A stretch of DNA of 64,000 nt. Origin: Leptobrachium leishanense. Taxonomy: Eukaryota; Chordata; Amphibia; Anura; Megophryidae. The translations under genes and the position numbers were made by a program. The stretch lies in contig CM019072.1 in the NCBI GenBank assembly GCA_009667805.1, positions 35,581,519 through 35,645,518 of the forward strand, read 5' to 3'. The notes under the pieces were generated by a model. It did no database searches. It was not told the DNA's origin and was given only the letters and a program-made list of their open reading frames with translations. Of this stretch, positions 31,265-45,690 are shown in pieces; positions within the stretch are counted from its first letter, which is position 1, and each line of letters opens with the position of its first letter.

Positions 31265-31939
31265 TGAAGTGGAATCAGGCTGGAAGATGGTCGCTATTAT
31301 GAGCCAAGCGGCCATCTTGTTCAGAATATTGGTTCACTTGCAAATAACTAGAGTAGATTTTTGTAGACATTAGAGACGAAGCTTACATAGAATCTTAGGA
31401 ATGTGGTTGATTAGGAGAACTAGCAATAAAATGAGGAAAAATCCGGCCAGCGCTTGGCACGGAAAGACAGGAAAGACGAATGGTTACTACAAGGTCACAT
31501 AGACCCGCAGTAAAACAAAGAGAGCGTAGAAACCAGGCCGTGCTCTAATCTATGACAAACAAACACAGCCTTTAGGGAGGTGGGCACGGCCTAGGTCGAG
31601 TGAAGCAGCAAATCACAGACTGTCAGAACATTTGCCAATTTATTACCCATCTATGGAATTTCTTTGTACTAACGAGGGGAGGTATTAACCCACGTGGGGT
31701 GGAATAAAGTGTCATCGGGAGGTGGGCTAATTGGGATGTACCTAATTACATATTTTGGGGTATAAGACCCCTGGTCGGGGGGAGACGGGGGCTCACTCTT
31801 TGCGATTCAATCCTGTGTGAGCATTTGTGTGACGACACAATAAAGTTTGCCTTTCCTGAAGAGACTCGTGTTCAGACAATCCTTGCTTGTGTCCGGTCCG
31901 GCGCCGTATTGAAAGTGAACCTGATTGACTCCGGTAAAA
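31265..31939 (+). repeat. 3' LTR, 675 bp
   Basis: It is collinear with the 5' LTR. It ends GGTAAAA where the 5' copy has GGTAACA, so the canonical CA end is mutated here. It has TATA at 31761 and AATAAA at 31839-31844. The 42-bp block 31687-31728 is in the opposite orientation to that of the 5' LTR and places an additional AATAAA on the plus strand near 31703. Confidence 0.97.
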
Positions 31940-32091
31940 GATGAACTGGAATCTAATGTATTTCCTTAGGCAACATTTGAAAGAAAAGAATAGACTGTAT
32001 TTAGTGACAAGTGTAATAGAAGCCTTTCAAGGAATTTCTTTTTCCCCTCTGTTTATTTGCATGTCCCAAGGCCATCTGTAACTGCCTGTGA

Positions 32092-32700
32092 ATTATTATT
32101 ATTATTATTCTTTATTTATAAAGCACCAGCGTATTCCGCAGCGCTGTACAATGGGCACAATATAGACAGGGTTACAATACATTGAATGACATTTTGACAA
32201 ACCAGTACAGGAGGAAACTAAGGGAACTTACAATCTAGAAGGGTTGAGGGTGGAAACAGGAGGAGAGAACTGCAAGGTGAGAGTGATGGGCTGCAAGGTG
32301 GGAGTGATGGGCTGCAAGGTGGGAGTGATGGGCTGCAAGGTGAGAGTGATGGACTGCAAGGTGAGAGTGATGGGCTGCAAGGTGAGAGTGATGGGCTGCA
32401 AGGTGAGAGTGATGGACTGCAAGGTGAGAGTGATGGACTGCAAGGTGAGAGTGATGGGCTGCAAGGTGAGAGTGATGGACTGGTGGGAGTCAGTGAGTCG
32501 GGTGGTAGGCTTCCTTAAATAGGAATGTCTTAAGGGACCGTTTGAAGGAAGGGAAACTAGGGGAAAGTCTTACCATACGAGGGAGAGCGTTCCAGAGGAT
32601 TGGAGCTGCGCGTGAGAAATCCTGCAGTCTGTCATGGGAAGAGGTGATGCGGGGAGAAGCTAGGCGCTGGTCACTGAATATTATACTTCTTTAGTGTACA
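32092..32700 (-). repeat. Retroposon tail with minisatellite and associated frog repeat
   Basis: 'tttataaagcaccagcg' and 'ttccgcagcgctgtaca' are the reverse complement of the tail seen at 49540-49580, with an ATT microsatellite at its end. The following block ('gggagagcgttccagaggat', 'gcgtgagaaatcctgcag') is of a type that recurs in anuran genomes. I infer a 5'-truncated LINE or SINE-like retroposon in minus orientation. Confidence 0.55.
32264..32486 (+). repeat. 21-bp minisatellite, about 10 units
   Basis: Units of 'ctgcaaggtgagagtgatgg' plus one base are repeated with single-base variants (gagag/gggag; ggg/gga). Because 21 is a multiple of three, repetitive frames are open on both strands. 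These are not genes. Confidence 0.95.
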
Positions 32701-33701
32701 GAGGTGCTGTGATAGATGGATGTAAGGTTCTTGGATATTTTAGTACGGTTTAAGATAATTATATGTAAAAACAATTATAAAACATACTTTCTGTTTGTCA
32801 ATCAAAATATCTGTATTGTAATGTCAGCATCCTTGGCCCTCCAAGGCATTAGAACGACCTCTCCCCTGATGTTCGGCCACTCCTTAGGTACAGTAGGTGG
32901 ATTCTGAAATGCGGAAGAATCTGAAATCTGGAATACTCGGGGTCCCAAGCATTCCAGATCGCAGTTGCTCAGCCACCATACATACGTTCATGTATGTGAG
33001 TATGTATTTGGGGTAAGACTGGGTGGGGAATGTGGGAGTTTGAGGTTTGCTCCAAAACCAGGTCTCAGACTTGACCCCACAAATTTTAATGGTCTTTCTG
33101 CATTCAAATAAATATTGATTTTGGAGATGGCTCACCACAGTGTTTGTAATATGATACTGAGTGTACATGATTTTTTTTCTGTTCCACCTACGCTTGGAGG
33201 ATTGTAGAAGGGAGTGGAGAAATCTATTTCCCCGCTTACACAGGGTAAACCACCGCTTCATCCAAAAAAAAGATGAAGTCTTTGTTTGGGTTTTGTGTCG
33301 TAATGTGACTGAAACTGCGTGGTGGAAGTTATATATTATTATACTATTATTGTAGCTTGACAGAAAGTGCAAATATTTTTATTTTGTGTTCCTCAAGTGA
33401 ATTTATGACATTTTCATGTATATATATATATTTTATCCATCAAATGTCAGAGGTGTGTGCGATTGTGGCATACCAGAAATATGTCACCGTAGGTTTGAGC
33501 CCATCCTTAAACTCATGCTTTAATTTGCCTATCTTTGCCCGGTTCCTAGGACTCTATAAAGAAAAAATATCTATATTTAGTAACCCTTTTCAAAGATTAA
33601 AAGAGAGTCAGTGAGCAGAAGATAGGTAGATAGTAGGTGTAGGCAGTAGATGTAGGCACACATATTGCCCAGGCACACCCTAGTGTAGTCCTGCAACAGA
33701 C
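32701..33701. other. Anonymous intergenic DNA
   Basis: No gene or bounded repeat was recognised. The minus-strand frame at 32884-33372 has no recognisable domain and an unremarkable composition. Confidence 0.4.
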
Positions 33702-34199
33702 TTAAGGGCCAAGTCTATTGTCGTCCCCCACCATGTAGTTAGTTAAAATGAAAATCTTACATAGCCTTCCATCAGGTGGAAACAGTCCAAGCTCCATCTG
33801 TAGGAACTTCTGTATTCTACCTTCCACCAAACAATGAACTGGTCCTTGTAATAGTCTGCAATACTGTCCACAAGCTAGACCCAAAAAGACCCAATGTACA
33901 AGCCAATGAACTGTAGCCATATCCAATGCAAGTCCAAATTGTATCTGGAAAGCTGGACCTAGAGTTAATGGGGGCACAGTGAATGAATGATTGGCCAAGT
34001 TCCAGACTCTGCAAAGGCAGCAATGACCTGGTCCTGCAAGCAAATGTGTTAACGGAGCCTGGAGAGCAGCTCGAATATTAGGAAAAAAACGAATATAATA
34101 CCCTACTAAGCTAGATGGGCCTTTTAAGGGCAAACAGCCCTGCATTGTCAGCTGTAATACAAGGATATTGATTGACAAACCCATACAAACCAGTAGCAA
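33702..34199 (-). pseudogene. Possible degenerate Ty3/gypsy pol fragment
   Basis: The minus-strand frame contains SLVGYYIRFFPNIRAALQAP followed by LTHLLAGPG. This resembles the 'GYYRRFIPNF...APL..LL' segment found between the RT and RNase H of gypsy-like elements. Beyond that, the match fades and other frames contain stops. I offer this as a weak identification. The region also includes one copy of a 140-bp direct repeat. Confidence 0.35.
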
Positions 34200-34580
34200 T
34201 CATACCCAACAACCCTGACCTTCATGCTTGACTGGTAGACTAGGCAGCCCCAGATGATGACATGTCTTTAAACATGCAGAAGGAACACCTTAGACCAGCT
34301 GATTTGTACTCCTGGCAGCCAGGCCAACAACCAAAAAAGGTTCGAGACCATGATACGGGCCCAGATCTACATCTAAAATCGCACTCGTTCGTCAGATGTA
34401 ACAAGATAACATTGGGGAGCCCCACCAAGGCCAGGCAGCCTGCAATACTGTCCACAAGCTAGACCAAAAAAGACCCAATGTACCAGCCAATGAACTGTAG
34501 CCATATCCAATGCAAACCCAAATTGTATCCATGAGAACCGGACACAGAGTTAACGGGGGCACAGTGAATGAATGATTGCA
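33856..34580 (+). repeat. 140-bp direct repeat pair, 584-bp spacing
   Basis: 33856-33997 and 34440-34580 share 'ctgcaatactgtccacaagc', 'aactgtagccatatccaatg' and 'gggggcacagtgaatgaatg' with about 90% identity. This may be an internal duplication of the gypsy-like remnant. Confidence 0.8.
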
Positions 34581-34906
34581 AAGGCATCGTCTTCTAACTA
34601 AAACAAAAAATCGTCAACAGGGACAAAACAACAATGAATCATCAAAAATGGAAGGGCAAGGGGAACTCTAAGAAAGGTATTGGAATCAGCTGAGACGCAG
34701 CACACACAATGGTCAAATGTAAATAAAAATAAACACAAAGGAAAGTTCAGGATAAAGCAGAATCACCAATATTTGACAGCAGCATTCAGCCAATCTTCCG
34801 ACCATTCACAGTATAACATAAAAAAGAACTCGACAGTGTGAAACTCTGCAAAGGTCCATAACCGTTAAATTATACAATTGGGACTCTTACATTGCGTGTT
34901 CACAGT
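34581..34906. other. Anonymous intergenic DNA
   Basis: A-rich DNA with nothing recognisable between the repeat pair and the Tc1 element. Confidence 0.4.
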
Positions 34907-36521
<1,615 letters not shown>

Positions 36522-37108
36522 TATTGATATGTTTCCTTTTTGAATTTTTACCTTTTGGAACTTTTTTATTTCGCAGATGACCTGCACAGGCAAACGTAAC
36601 CCCACAGCACTAGCGGTCTCACCAATACAAAAGAAATGGGTGGTGGTGGGGTGATATGAAACCCATCCAACCCTGCTTGCTGGATGGCACCCCTCAATAT
36701 CCAGGCCAACTGAAACAGTTAAGAGCCATCCATATGAATGAGGAACGGAGAGGACACAATGAGACAGACAGAAATGGATCAACTAACACAACCCAGCAGA
36801 CCTCAATGGCAAAAGACACAGAAAGTGTAAGCTCAAATACCCTTGCCTCCTGAATCTGTCTTAGACCTAGAAATAAAGAGAAGGATCGCACAAGGGGAAA
36901 TTGAAAGATGATATAATTGAATTCCACTGCCTATTTCTGTAAGTGACAAAGCAACAAGCTCCCACTCACATAGTGCATCACAAAATCTGCATAGCAAAAT
37001 AAGGTAACCTCCAATGGGAAGGAACAAACACAAGGCAGAGTCTGTAACAATTCATAGAAACTAAAAGAGAATGACCGGCTAGGTACCATCAAACTCCTGA
37101 ATGTAATA
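36522..37108. other. Anonymous intergenic DNA
   Basis: No gene, RNA or bounded repeat recognised. Confidence 0.4.
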
Positions 37109-37531
37109 TAGGGGTGTGTAGACCGGAAAAATTTGTTTTGGGTGAGAAAAATTTTGTCAAAACTAAATAAAATTTTCTAATGATTAGTAGCGTCCAAGAT
37201 TTAATTGTGTATTTCGGAATGATTCAAATCAATTCAGCACCACCAGCAATGGATAGTGAAATATGGTGCATTTCGCTACACTTCGGCGATCTGTATATAG
37301 AGGATTCATTTAATAGGGACAGTTTTGGTGCCGCTGAACTGCACTGGCTTTCACTGTCCATTAGCCTGTGGTGCTGAATCGATCCTAAGCGATTCACTAC
37401 ACATCGATTCGGTTAGTTTTGGATGATACAAATTAGGAATCACATATATGTAAGTGCATCCGGAATACGAATTGCTGAAATTTTGGACGAAATGCGATTA
37501 ATTTTGAAACAAAACAAATCACACACCTCTA
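37109..37531. mobile_element. Small hAT-like MITE
   Basis: The ends are TAGGGGTGTGTAGAC and TAGAGGTGTGTGATT (right as complement). The 8-bp flanks ATGTAATA and ACGTAAGT agree at only five positions, so the duplication is eroded. It is AT-rich with no coding sequence. Confidence 0.55.
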
Positions 37532-40500
37532 ACGTAAGTCGTAGCCAACCTTTTAAAATTTTGTGCAATTAAACCTTAAATGTTGGGTTGGGCTTATGTC
37601 TAAGACCATGCATCCCAAGGCAGACAAGTGACACTGCAACATGGCTCCGGGTTTCATAAAAGCCCACAGGGTGAATATTTCCAATAGGAGCCTTGAACTC
37701 TAACCTGATGGGCACGGAAAAACTGAATCTAATACCTCCAATAGTTTAAGTACATGGTCTTGGTGATAGGTACCAAGGAAGTTCACAGAAAAGGGAAACG
37801 TGGTTTTCAGGATCAATCAGCTGCCAGAGAAAGGAACGGACAGTCAGTGATGAATTCATTGGCCCATGCCTCAAACACATGAAATGGGGTCAATCAAAAA
37901 AAGAAAGGTTATGACAGCTGGTGCTTGACAACCATCATTGTGCACAATGGCCACAGTATGTGGGACCTGCCAGCAAAGGCTTGTCAAGATAGTGTAGCAG
38001 AGAATCACTACCCTAAGCCATGGCGACAGCCCAGTGCAAAATGAACTGAAAGCCTTCAAGAAAGGACATGACACCAAGCAGCCCATAGGCAAGCAAAGCT
38101 TGTGGCAAGGTCAAAATAGCAGATCAATCTGTTAAAGGCTGGAGCTGTTAGTTGTAACAGCTCCAGCCATTATCTTAATGGTAGGGTAGGAATGTGGCCC
38201 CCAGAATCATTGAACCAAATGAAGGTGTATCTTGATTTGACTCACTAACGGCAAAGCATGTCAGGCAACGCCTGCTTCTTCAACACCTCCTGATGCGTCA
38301 TCTCCTGCCTAGCACCTGTGGATGCCAAGTTGAAGGTCCAGCTGCAACATCAGGATGCAAATCAAAACAACAGGCAGACATCAAAATAAGCATATCCTGG
38401 AAAGCAGAAGACAAGTCCTTGTGTCCAGGTATGAAGAATAGTTGCTCCTGGGAGAGCACAGTGGGATTAGGGGGGAAACACACAGGGTCTTGAGGGGTAG
38501 TTGCTCCTGGGAGAGCACGGTGGGTAGATAGGGGAAAGCAGGTCTTTCTGGAGCTTGTATGAGCAGGTCTTATTCCTAAGAACAAGAGACAACAATGAAG
38601 CATGGAGCAGAGAGGGTGTGGAACCTTTATTGATCAGCTTCAGGGGTGTGTCACGTGACCTGTGGTGTGTGTGTTTTAACTGTTAACTGTTCGATGATGC
38701 CAAGAATGCAGGTGCTGACGAAGGGCAGCACCTTTCATGTAGCTGCCTCATGCTGGTAGTGGTGCAGGAACGGATCCTGACAGGCATGGGTCCTGACATA
38801 GGATTAGAGTCATGTTAACTGTGTGAGCAACATCAGCCAGTGGTTTAATGGAAGGAGGAGAATGTGATGCTACCAAGTGGGTAATACCATTTCAAGAGGT
38901 TACTGTAGGGATGTGAGGTGCCTGAATGCCACTTGTAACATTTTTAAGAGTAGAGTAGGGCCTGTCTAGCTTGGGTAGGCCTCACAGAGTAAACATTGTG
39001 TGTCAGGTTTCTGCTGTTTAGATAAGGATCAAACAAACTGCATTCCTGGCGACTATTCACACATTAAAAGGCGTCTTTCCTAATAAAAATGATCTCTGTT
39101 GAAAAAGAAATAAGTAAACAAGACATACAAGATGTTTTCATCGTCCAGCTGACATGATTCGTGTGAGTCCGCACACTTTATCATACGTACTGTCAGGTCG
39201 GGGTTCCTGGAGAGGAGTGAGGCAGACCCCAATATGCAAAGCGTGGATATAATGCTCAGGGTATTAATATATATCTGTAGCAAAAGCAAGATACACAAGG
39301 GCAATCCAAAAGAGTAGTCAAGAAGTCATAGCAGAGGTTGAAGGATGGCAGCATGGGTTCATGGACAAGGAAACAAGCCAAGGTCAATACACTGAGTTGG
39401 GAGGCAAAATATAACAAAGGACCTATCTACAGGGAACAGTGTGCTATACTAGAGCATCTATTCAATGTGAGAGTCGAGTTTAAATGGAGCTGGGTTATTT
39501 GCCCCACCCACATGCGGGAACCGGGGCACTGACATCACTTCTGGGTGCCTGAAAGAGTCAGGTTACAAAAGGAGGAGGCATGTCGCATATGCGCCGTAAT
39601 GGGGTCAGTGTAACCGGCGGCCACATATGTGAACGCAGCTCCACGGAGAGGATTGTGATGGTGCCAACAAGGCAGGAATTATTATTAGGCAGTGTAGGCA
39701 TGTGCCTACAGACGCCTGCCACATGGGGGTGCCTTGCTCTTTAAAAAAATAATTACCAATTACAACCATCTAGACCCCTATATCTCTGTATCTCTTGAAG
39801 AACATATGTTTCATTGGAAAGGCCAAATTATGGCCTTTCCAGTGATACCAAACATGACCAGGTACAAATACAATAAAAAAAAAAAATTCTAACGCAGCAC
39901 TATTATTAGGTTTACAATTACAATGTGAGCAATGATGCTGCTCTATCTCACCTTCTCATTTCCCCTACTGTCAGTAAGTGTGGAGGTGCAAAGCATTGTT
40001 TCATCATCAACCTAGACCGCAGCACTGCAGTGAGGAGAGACAAGGGGACTTAGGATCCCTGCATCTCTGATTTTTTTTATAGCACACAAGGTATCACTGA
40101 AAAGGCCAGAGCATGGCCTTTCCAACGATAACAAACATGACCATGTAGTGTGTAAAAATAAAACATTAAAAAAAAAATGCAAAATGTACTTTTTTCTCTG
40201 TTCTATGGCAGAGGTATTATGCGATTTTACTTATAAATCAAACAATGGGGGGGGGTGTCCGGCTCTGAATGGGAGCAGAAGTGTTCAGACAGAGCTCCGG
40301 GTGAGATTGCTTTGGGGGCAGGCCAGTCTTCAATATTAGATTGGGGGGTTGTCTGTGGAGGCGCTAATTTATAGGTATATGATTTTGGGGTTGCAGCCTA
40401 CAAGGTGTTGCATATAATCTCAACAAAATATGCAAATAGGATAAAGGGAACAGTATACGGTCCTAGAGGCGCAGTAGTGTTACTATAAATATTATTAACC

Positions 40501-41579
40501 CTGGCCTTAAAAAGGCCCTTTGAGTGCTTGTACGGGAGTCTGGGGTCTATATGTGTCGCCAAGAACAGTCAGGTCCCGAGATACATACACTTAGCAAAAG
40601 AAGTGCAAATGGCAATCAATATGAAAAATATATGAAATACATAAAATCACGGTACATAGTTCAGTTGATAATGACACAGCCCGAAAACATGCAAGAATTG
40701 TATGTGGCAATAAAGTGCATGTGCTTGTTAAAACCGTTACTCAGTAAAGTGCATATGCAGATTGTGCGTCACGGCGCAAAAGTGCTGATAGTTCTCTGGA
40801 AGGTAAAACAGTCAATAAGTCCTAGACCACAGTAAAGTGCACGTGCAAAAATATGAAAAACTGGGAAATCTGTGGCCGCTATGGCAGTCATACTTCAATG
40901 GAGAAGAGTGACATATCATTTGGACAATACTGCAGTGGGAGCAGTGATGAACTATTTTTCAGCTTGCAACTGTTGCGGCTCCTACAATATTCAATAGAAT
41001 ATATATTGTAAGTCAGTGTAAGTTATGGGTGAATTCACTTAAAAAGTGATTGCATTTTCTTGATTACAAGTGGAATGGTTCAGGCGGGAAGCACCAGCTG
41101 CAGAACTAATAGGATAGAAATGAACAGAGGACAAAGTTGTACGTGCTGTGTTGGTATTTAGTTAGGCAACACAACGCACATATATAGAAAACAAAAGTGG
41201 GATGGAGCCATGTCGGCTATATCATTTCTATTCCTTCACCAAGGTTAGAAGAACATTACTGAACATTTTCACATTCCACAAATGCTTCTAAAAAGGATTT
41301 AGAAAAGTTCACACACCCTATAATAAACCTAGGTCGGTGATGACAGAGTAGCTAAATAGCTTACTAGAACAATTTGCAAACATTGTACACCATGTAATAT
41401 TTTAAGGCGACATCCATCATGCACGTTTCAAGGTTTTCCGTAGGAGTTAGTCAGCAAGAAATACAAAAGGAGGGAGGGGTACTATTCAGTAATATATGGC
41501 TGGAGGACAATCAAGTAGTACTATGCAACAGACCATCTAAAACGGTCCAGGAAGCATGCAGTGAAGTTATCGCATTACA
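37532..41579. other. Anonymous DNA with scattered repeat fragments
   Basis: No gene is recognised in these 4 kb. A 23-bp word beginning 'tagttgctcctgggagagca' occurs at about 38437 and 38497. At 39190 'tgtcaggtcggggttcctgg' resembles the start of a gypsy-like LTR, but its end and a duplication could not be found. Around 39820 and 40105 are the 'ggaaaggcc'/'ggcctttcc' palindromes shared with other elements. Open frames here are short and lack domains. Confidence 0.4.
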
Positions 41580-43193
<1,614 letters not shown>

Positions 43194-44356
43194 CTATGCC
43201 AGATGTGGCACTTAACAGTGGACCTCCTCCTCCCTGTGCCTTTTTTGTCACAAGATAAAACAAATATTTATTGGGGTACTGAAATGACTAGGGCTTCTGT
43301 CAGGATTCCAGCCCTGACTCGTATGTGATCTAATCTGGGTCAGCTCTTATTGCTTGCCCTGCCATTCCTCCATTCCAGTCCAGGAGTTTCCTTGCCATCA
43401 GCTCTCCTCAAAATCACCTGTCTGTGCAGGCACTTACCTAGACCCCTATATATTGGTTTTTCTCCCATGGTGCTACACTCTTTGATATGAGTCATTACCA
43501 GTGTGTTTCTCTGTGATCCTGCTGCTAGCAAGCTCCTCTGATTTATTTGTATATTTTGTCCTGCTTTAATTTTGGTTTCTTGTTTTCCCTTGCCTGATTG
43601 TCCCTCTATTTCTCTTGTCTTTGTTTTATTTGTCTTTACCTTGCCCTCTGGTTTATATTTAATTTTTTGCCCCTGTTTTCCTTGCCTTTGTATACATATA
43701 TTTTTGTTTATCTCTACACCTTGTTTTACCCTTCCTGCTCCTGTATGGATACTCTGTGAACCGACCTTGGCTATTTCCTATAGGCTCATGTCCTCCATCG
43801 GCACTTTCTCTTCATCCCTCGCTACAACATGCATGCCAGTCAAGCAGCATTTTTGTCTAGAGCACCAAAGTTGTAGAATAACCTTCCAGAAGCAATAAAA
43901 TTGTCCAGGAGCCTGAGATCTCTTGAAAAAATGCCTCCCAGTTTCTACAATCAAACCAAACCTGCAACAACTGTAAACTATAATTCTTTGAATATTTATT
44001 GCAATGGAATGTATGTAAAACACCAACAAATGATTCTGCTGGCAATCCTAGGAGATACCTGAAAGTGAGACAAATCTGAATCTCTTAATTCTTGGTAAAA
44101 TATCTTGCAAATAAATAAACCAAGTACATTAGCAATTTAAACTTTTTACGCATTTTCTTTCTACAACACATTGATCCTGTAGCCTGTCACACTTCTTGGT
44201 TCACAGCTGAGGATAGAGCACATGAATGCTCTTTGCTGTCACTCTGAGAAGGGCTTAATTTCCGTATCAGAGAATTCCATAAATCTCAGCTGCTTAAACC
44301 ATTTCGAGGTCTGTGGGTGCTCCTTGCACCGTATCCAGTGGAAGGCTTTTTGGTGG
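43194..44356. other. Anonymous intergenic DNA, pyrimidine-rich
   Basis: Near 43298 'tgtcaggattccagccctga' looks like the start of a gypsy-type LTR common in frogs, but I found no matching end or duplication. A T/C-rich stretch follows (43550-43740) with no domain in its frames. Confidence 0.35.
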
Positions 44357-44569
44357 GTTGAGGACAGGGCAGCCATCAGAAATGATGGGGCCCCTTACTA
44401 AACCTCACGATGGGGCCCCCCCCGGCTCTCCCTCAAACTCTAACCGCTTTTCTCCCCCTTCAAAAAAAAGGACATAACATAGCACCACAGCAATAAAACT
44501 CCCCAGTAATGTGCGGTGTGTATGAAGGTATCACAGAATCCACAGCAATAAATCTCACAGTAACGGGCT

Positions 44570-45690
44570 GTATATGATGGCCTCTGGGTCTGGGCCTGGT
44601 CCCTGGGTCTGGTTTGGGCCTTGGGGTCTGGGCCTTGGGGTTTGTGCTCTGGGCTAGGCTTGTGCACCGATTTTTTTTTCGGTTCGATTTGTTCGATTCG
44701 GCTCGTTTCGACCGATTTCTGTTTCGATTCGGTTCGGCTCGTTTTTCGTGTACATTTTTTTTTCGGAATATCGACCATTTTTCGTATTTTAGGGTCACTT
44801 TGCTCGTTTTTTGTATCGACTTTTCGGAAATTTTCGTTTTTTCGGAACTTCTGTTCTCCTCGTTTCAAAGTGCCTACGATAATTCTGGCGATTCTATCGT
44901 GTTTTTTTTTATTGAATAAAGATCCCTTTTTTCTTATGAATAATTGAATATACATTTCACAACTTTATTTAATCATATTAAAATGGTATGAAAGCCAAGG
45001 AACAAACAAATGAACAAAACGATTAAAAAAACGCTAAACTGACCCGAATGCCACAAGAAACAAGTGATACGCATTTACAAATACAAAATTTACAGAATCA
45101 GCGATATAACTGATAATAGTTAAATATACGATTTACAGAATTACCGAAATGGAACCGAAATCACGAATGGAACCGAAATCATAAATAGAGCAAAAATAAA
45201 TTTCGATTTGACACATTTCAAGTCCATTCGAAAAATCCGAAAATTTTTCGTTTCGGCTCGGAAAACTTTTCGGATCTATCGGTTTTCGGGTCCGACCCGA
45301 TTCGGAAATTCGGCCGAATCCGAAGACACGAATCGGGAAATTTCGTGAAAATTCCGAAATTCCGAAACCCGAAACGCACATCCCTACTCTGGGCCTTGGG
45401 GTCTGGGCTGGGCCTGGGGGTCTGGTCTGGGCCCTGGGTTTGGTCCCTGGGATTGGGCCTTGGGGTCTGGTCCCTGTGGTCTGGGCCCTGAGTCTGGTCT
45501 GGGGTCTGGGCCCTGAGTCTGGGTCTGGGCTCTGGTCCCTGGGTCTGGGCCTTGGGGTCTGGTCCATGGGGCTGGGCCTTGGGTCTAGGCTGGGCCTGTC
45601 CCCTGGGTCTAGGCTGGGCCTGGTCCCTGGGGTCTGGACCCTGGGTCTTGGGGTCTGGGCCTTGGGTCTGGGCCTTGGCTCACCACTTCG
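44570..45690. repeat. 'ggtctgggcct' minisatellite, split
   Basis: Units of 11-14 bp built on 'tctgggcctt ggg' and 'tctggtccctggg' cover 44585-44654 and 45395-45680. The glycine/leucine- or proline/arginine-rich open frames across it (for example 45133-45882 minus, 45440-45961 plus) are repeat translations. Confidence 0.92.
44655..45386. mobile_element. hAT element nested in the minisatellite
   Basis: The ends are TAGGCTTGTGC and TAGGGATGTGC (right as complement). The exact 8-bp duplication CTCTGGGC (44647-44654 and 45387-45394) is drawn from the minisatellite unit. The interior has 'ttcggttcg'-type words inverted between the two halves. No coding sequence. Confidence 0.88.

Larger units (their letters stand above)
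24309..31939 (+). mobile_element. Endogenous gammaretrovirus-like provirus carrying an OGFr-family domain
   Basis: The order is 5' LTR, Pro-like primer site, ~1.1-kb leader, gag, protease, reverse transcriptase, RNase H, OGFr-family domain, env-like membrane anchor, polypurine tract, 3' LTR. GATG is duplicated at both flanks (24305-24308 and 31940-31943), matching the 4-bp duplications of gammaretroviruses. A single zinc knuckle in gag and an in-frame stop between gag and pol also fit that group. Integrase and env surface unit are missing, so the copy could only have moved with helper proteins. It carries several frame lesions. Low LTR divergence (about 9 substitutions and 2 indels by eye) indicates recent insertion. 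Confidence 0.95.

Noticed and set aside
32264..32486. Regular repeats resembling a CRISPR array
   Set aside because: Units are contiguous 21-mers without unique spacers, in a eukaryotic setting; it is a minisatellite.
39189..39690. Gypsy-like LTR starting TGTCAGG
   Set aside because: No matching end or target duplication could be found, so the element was not called.
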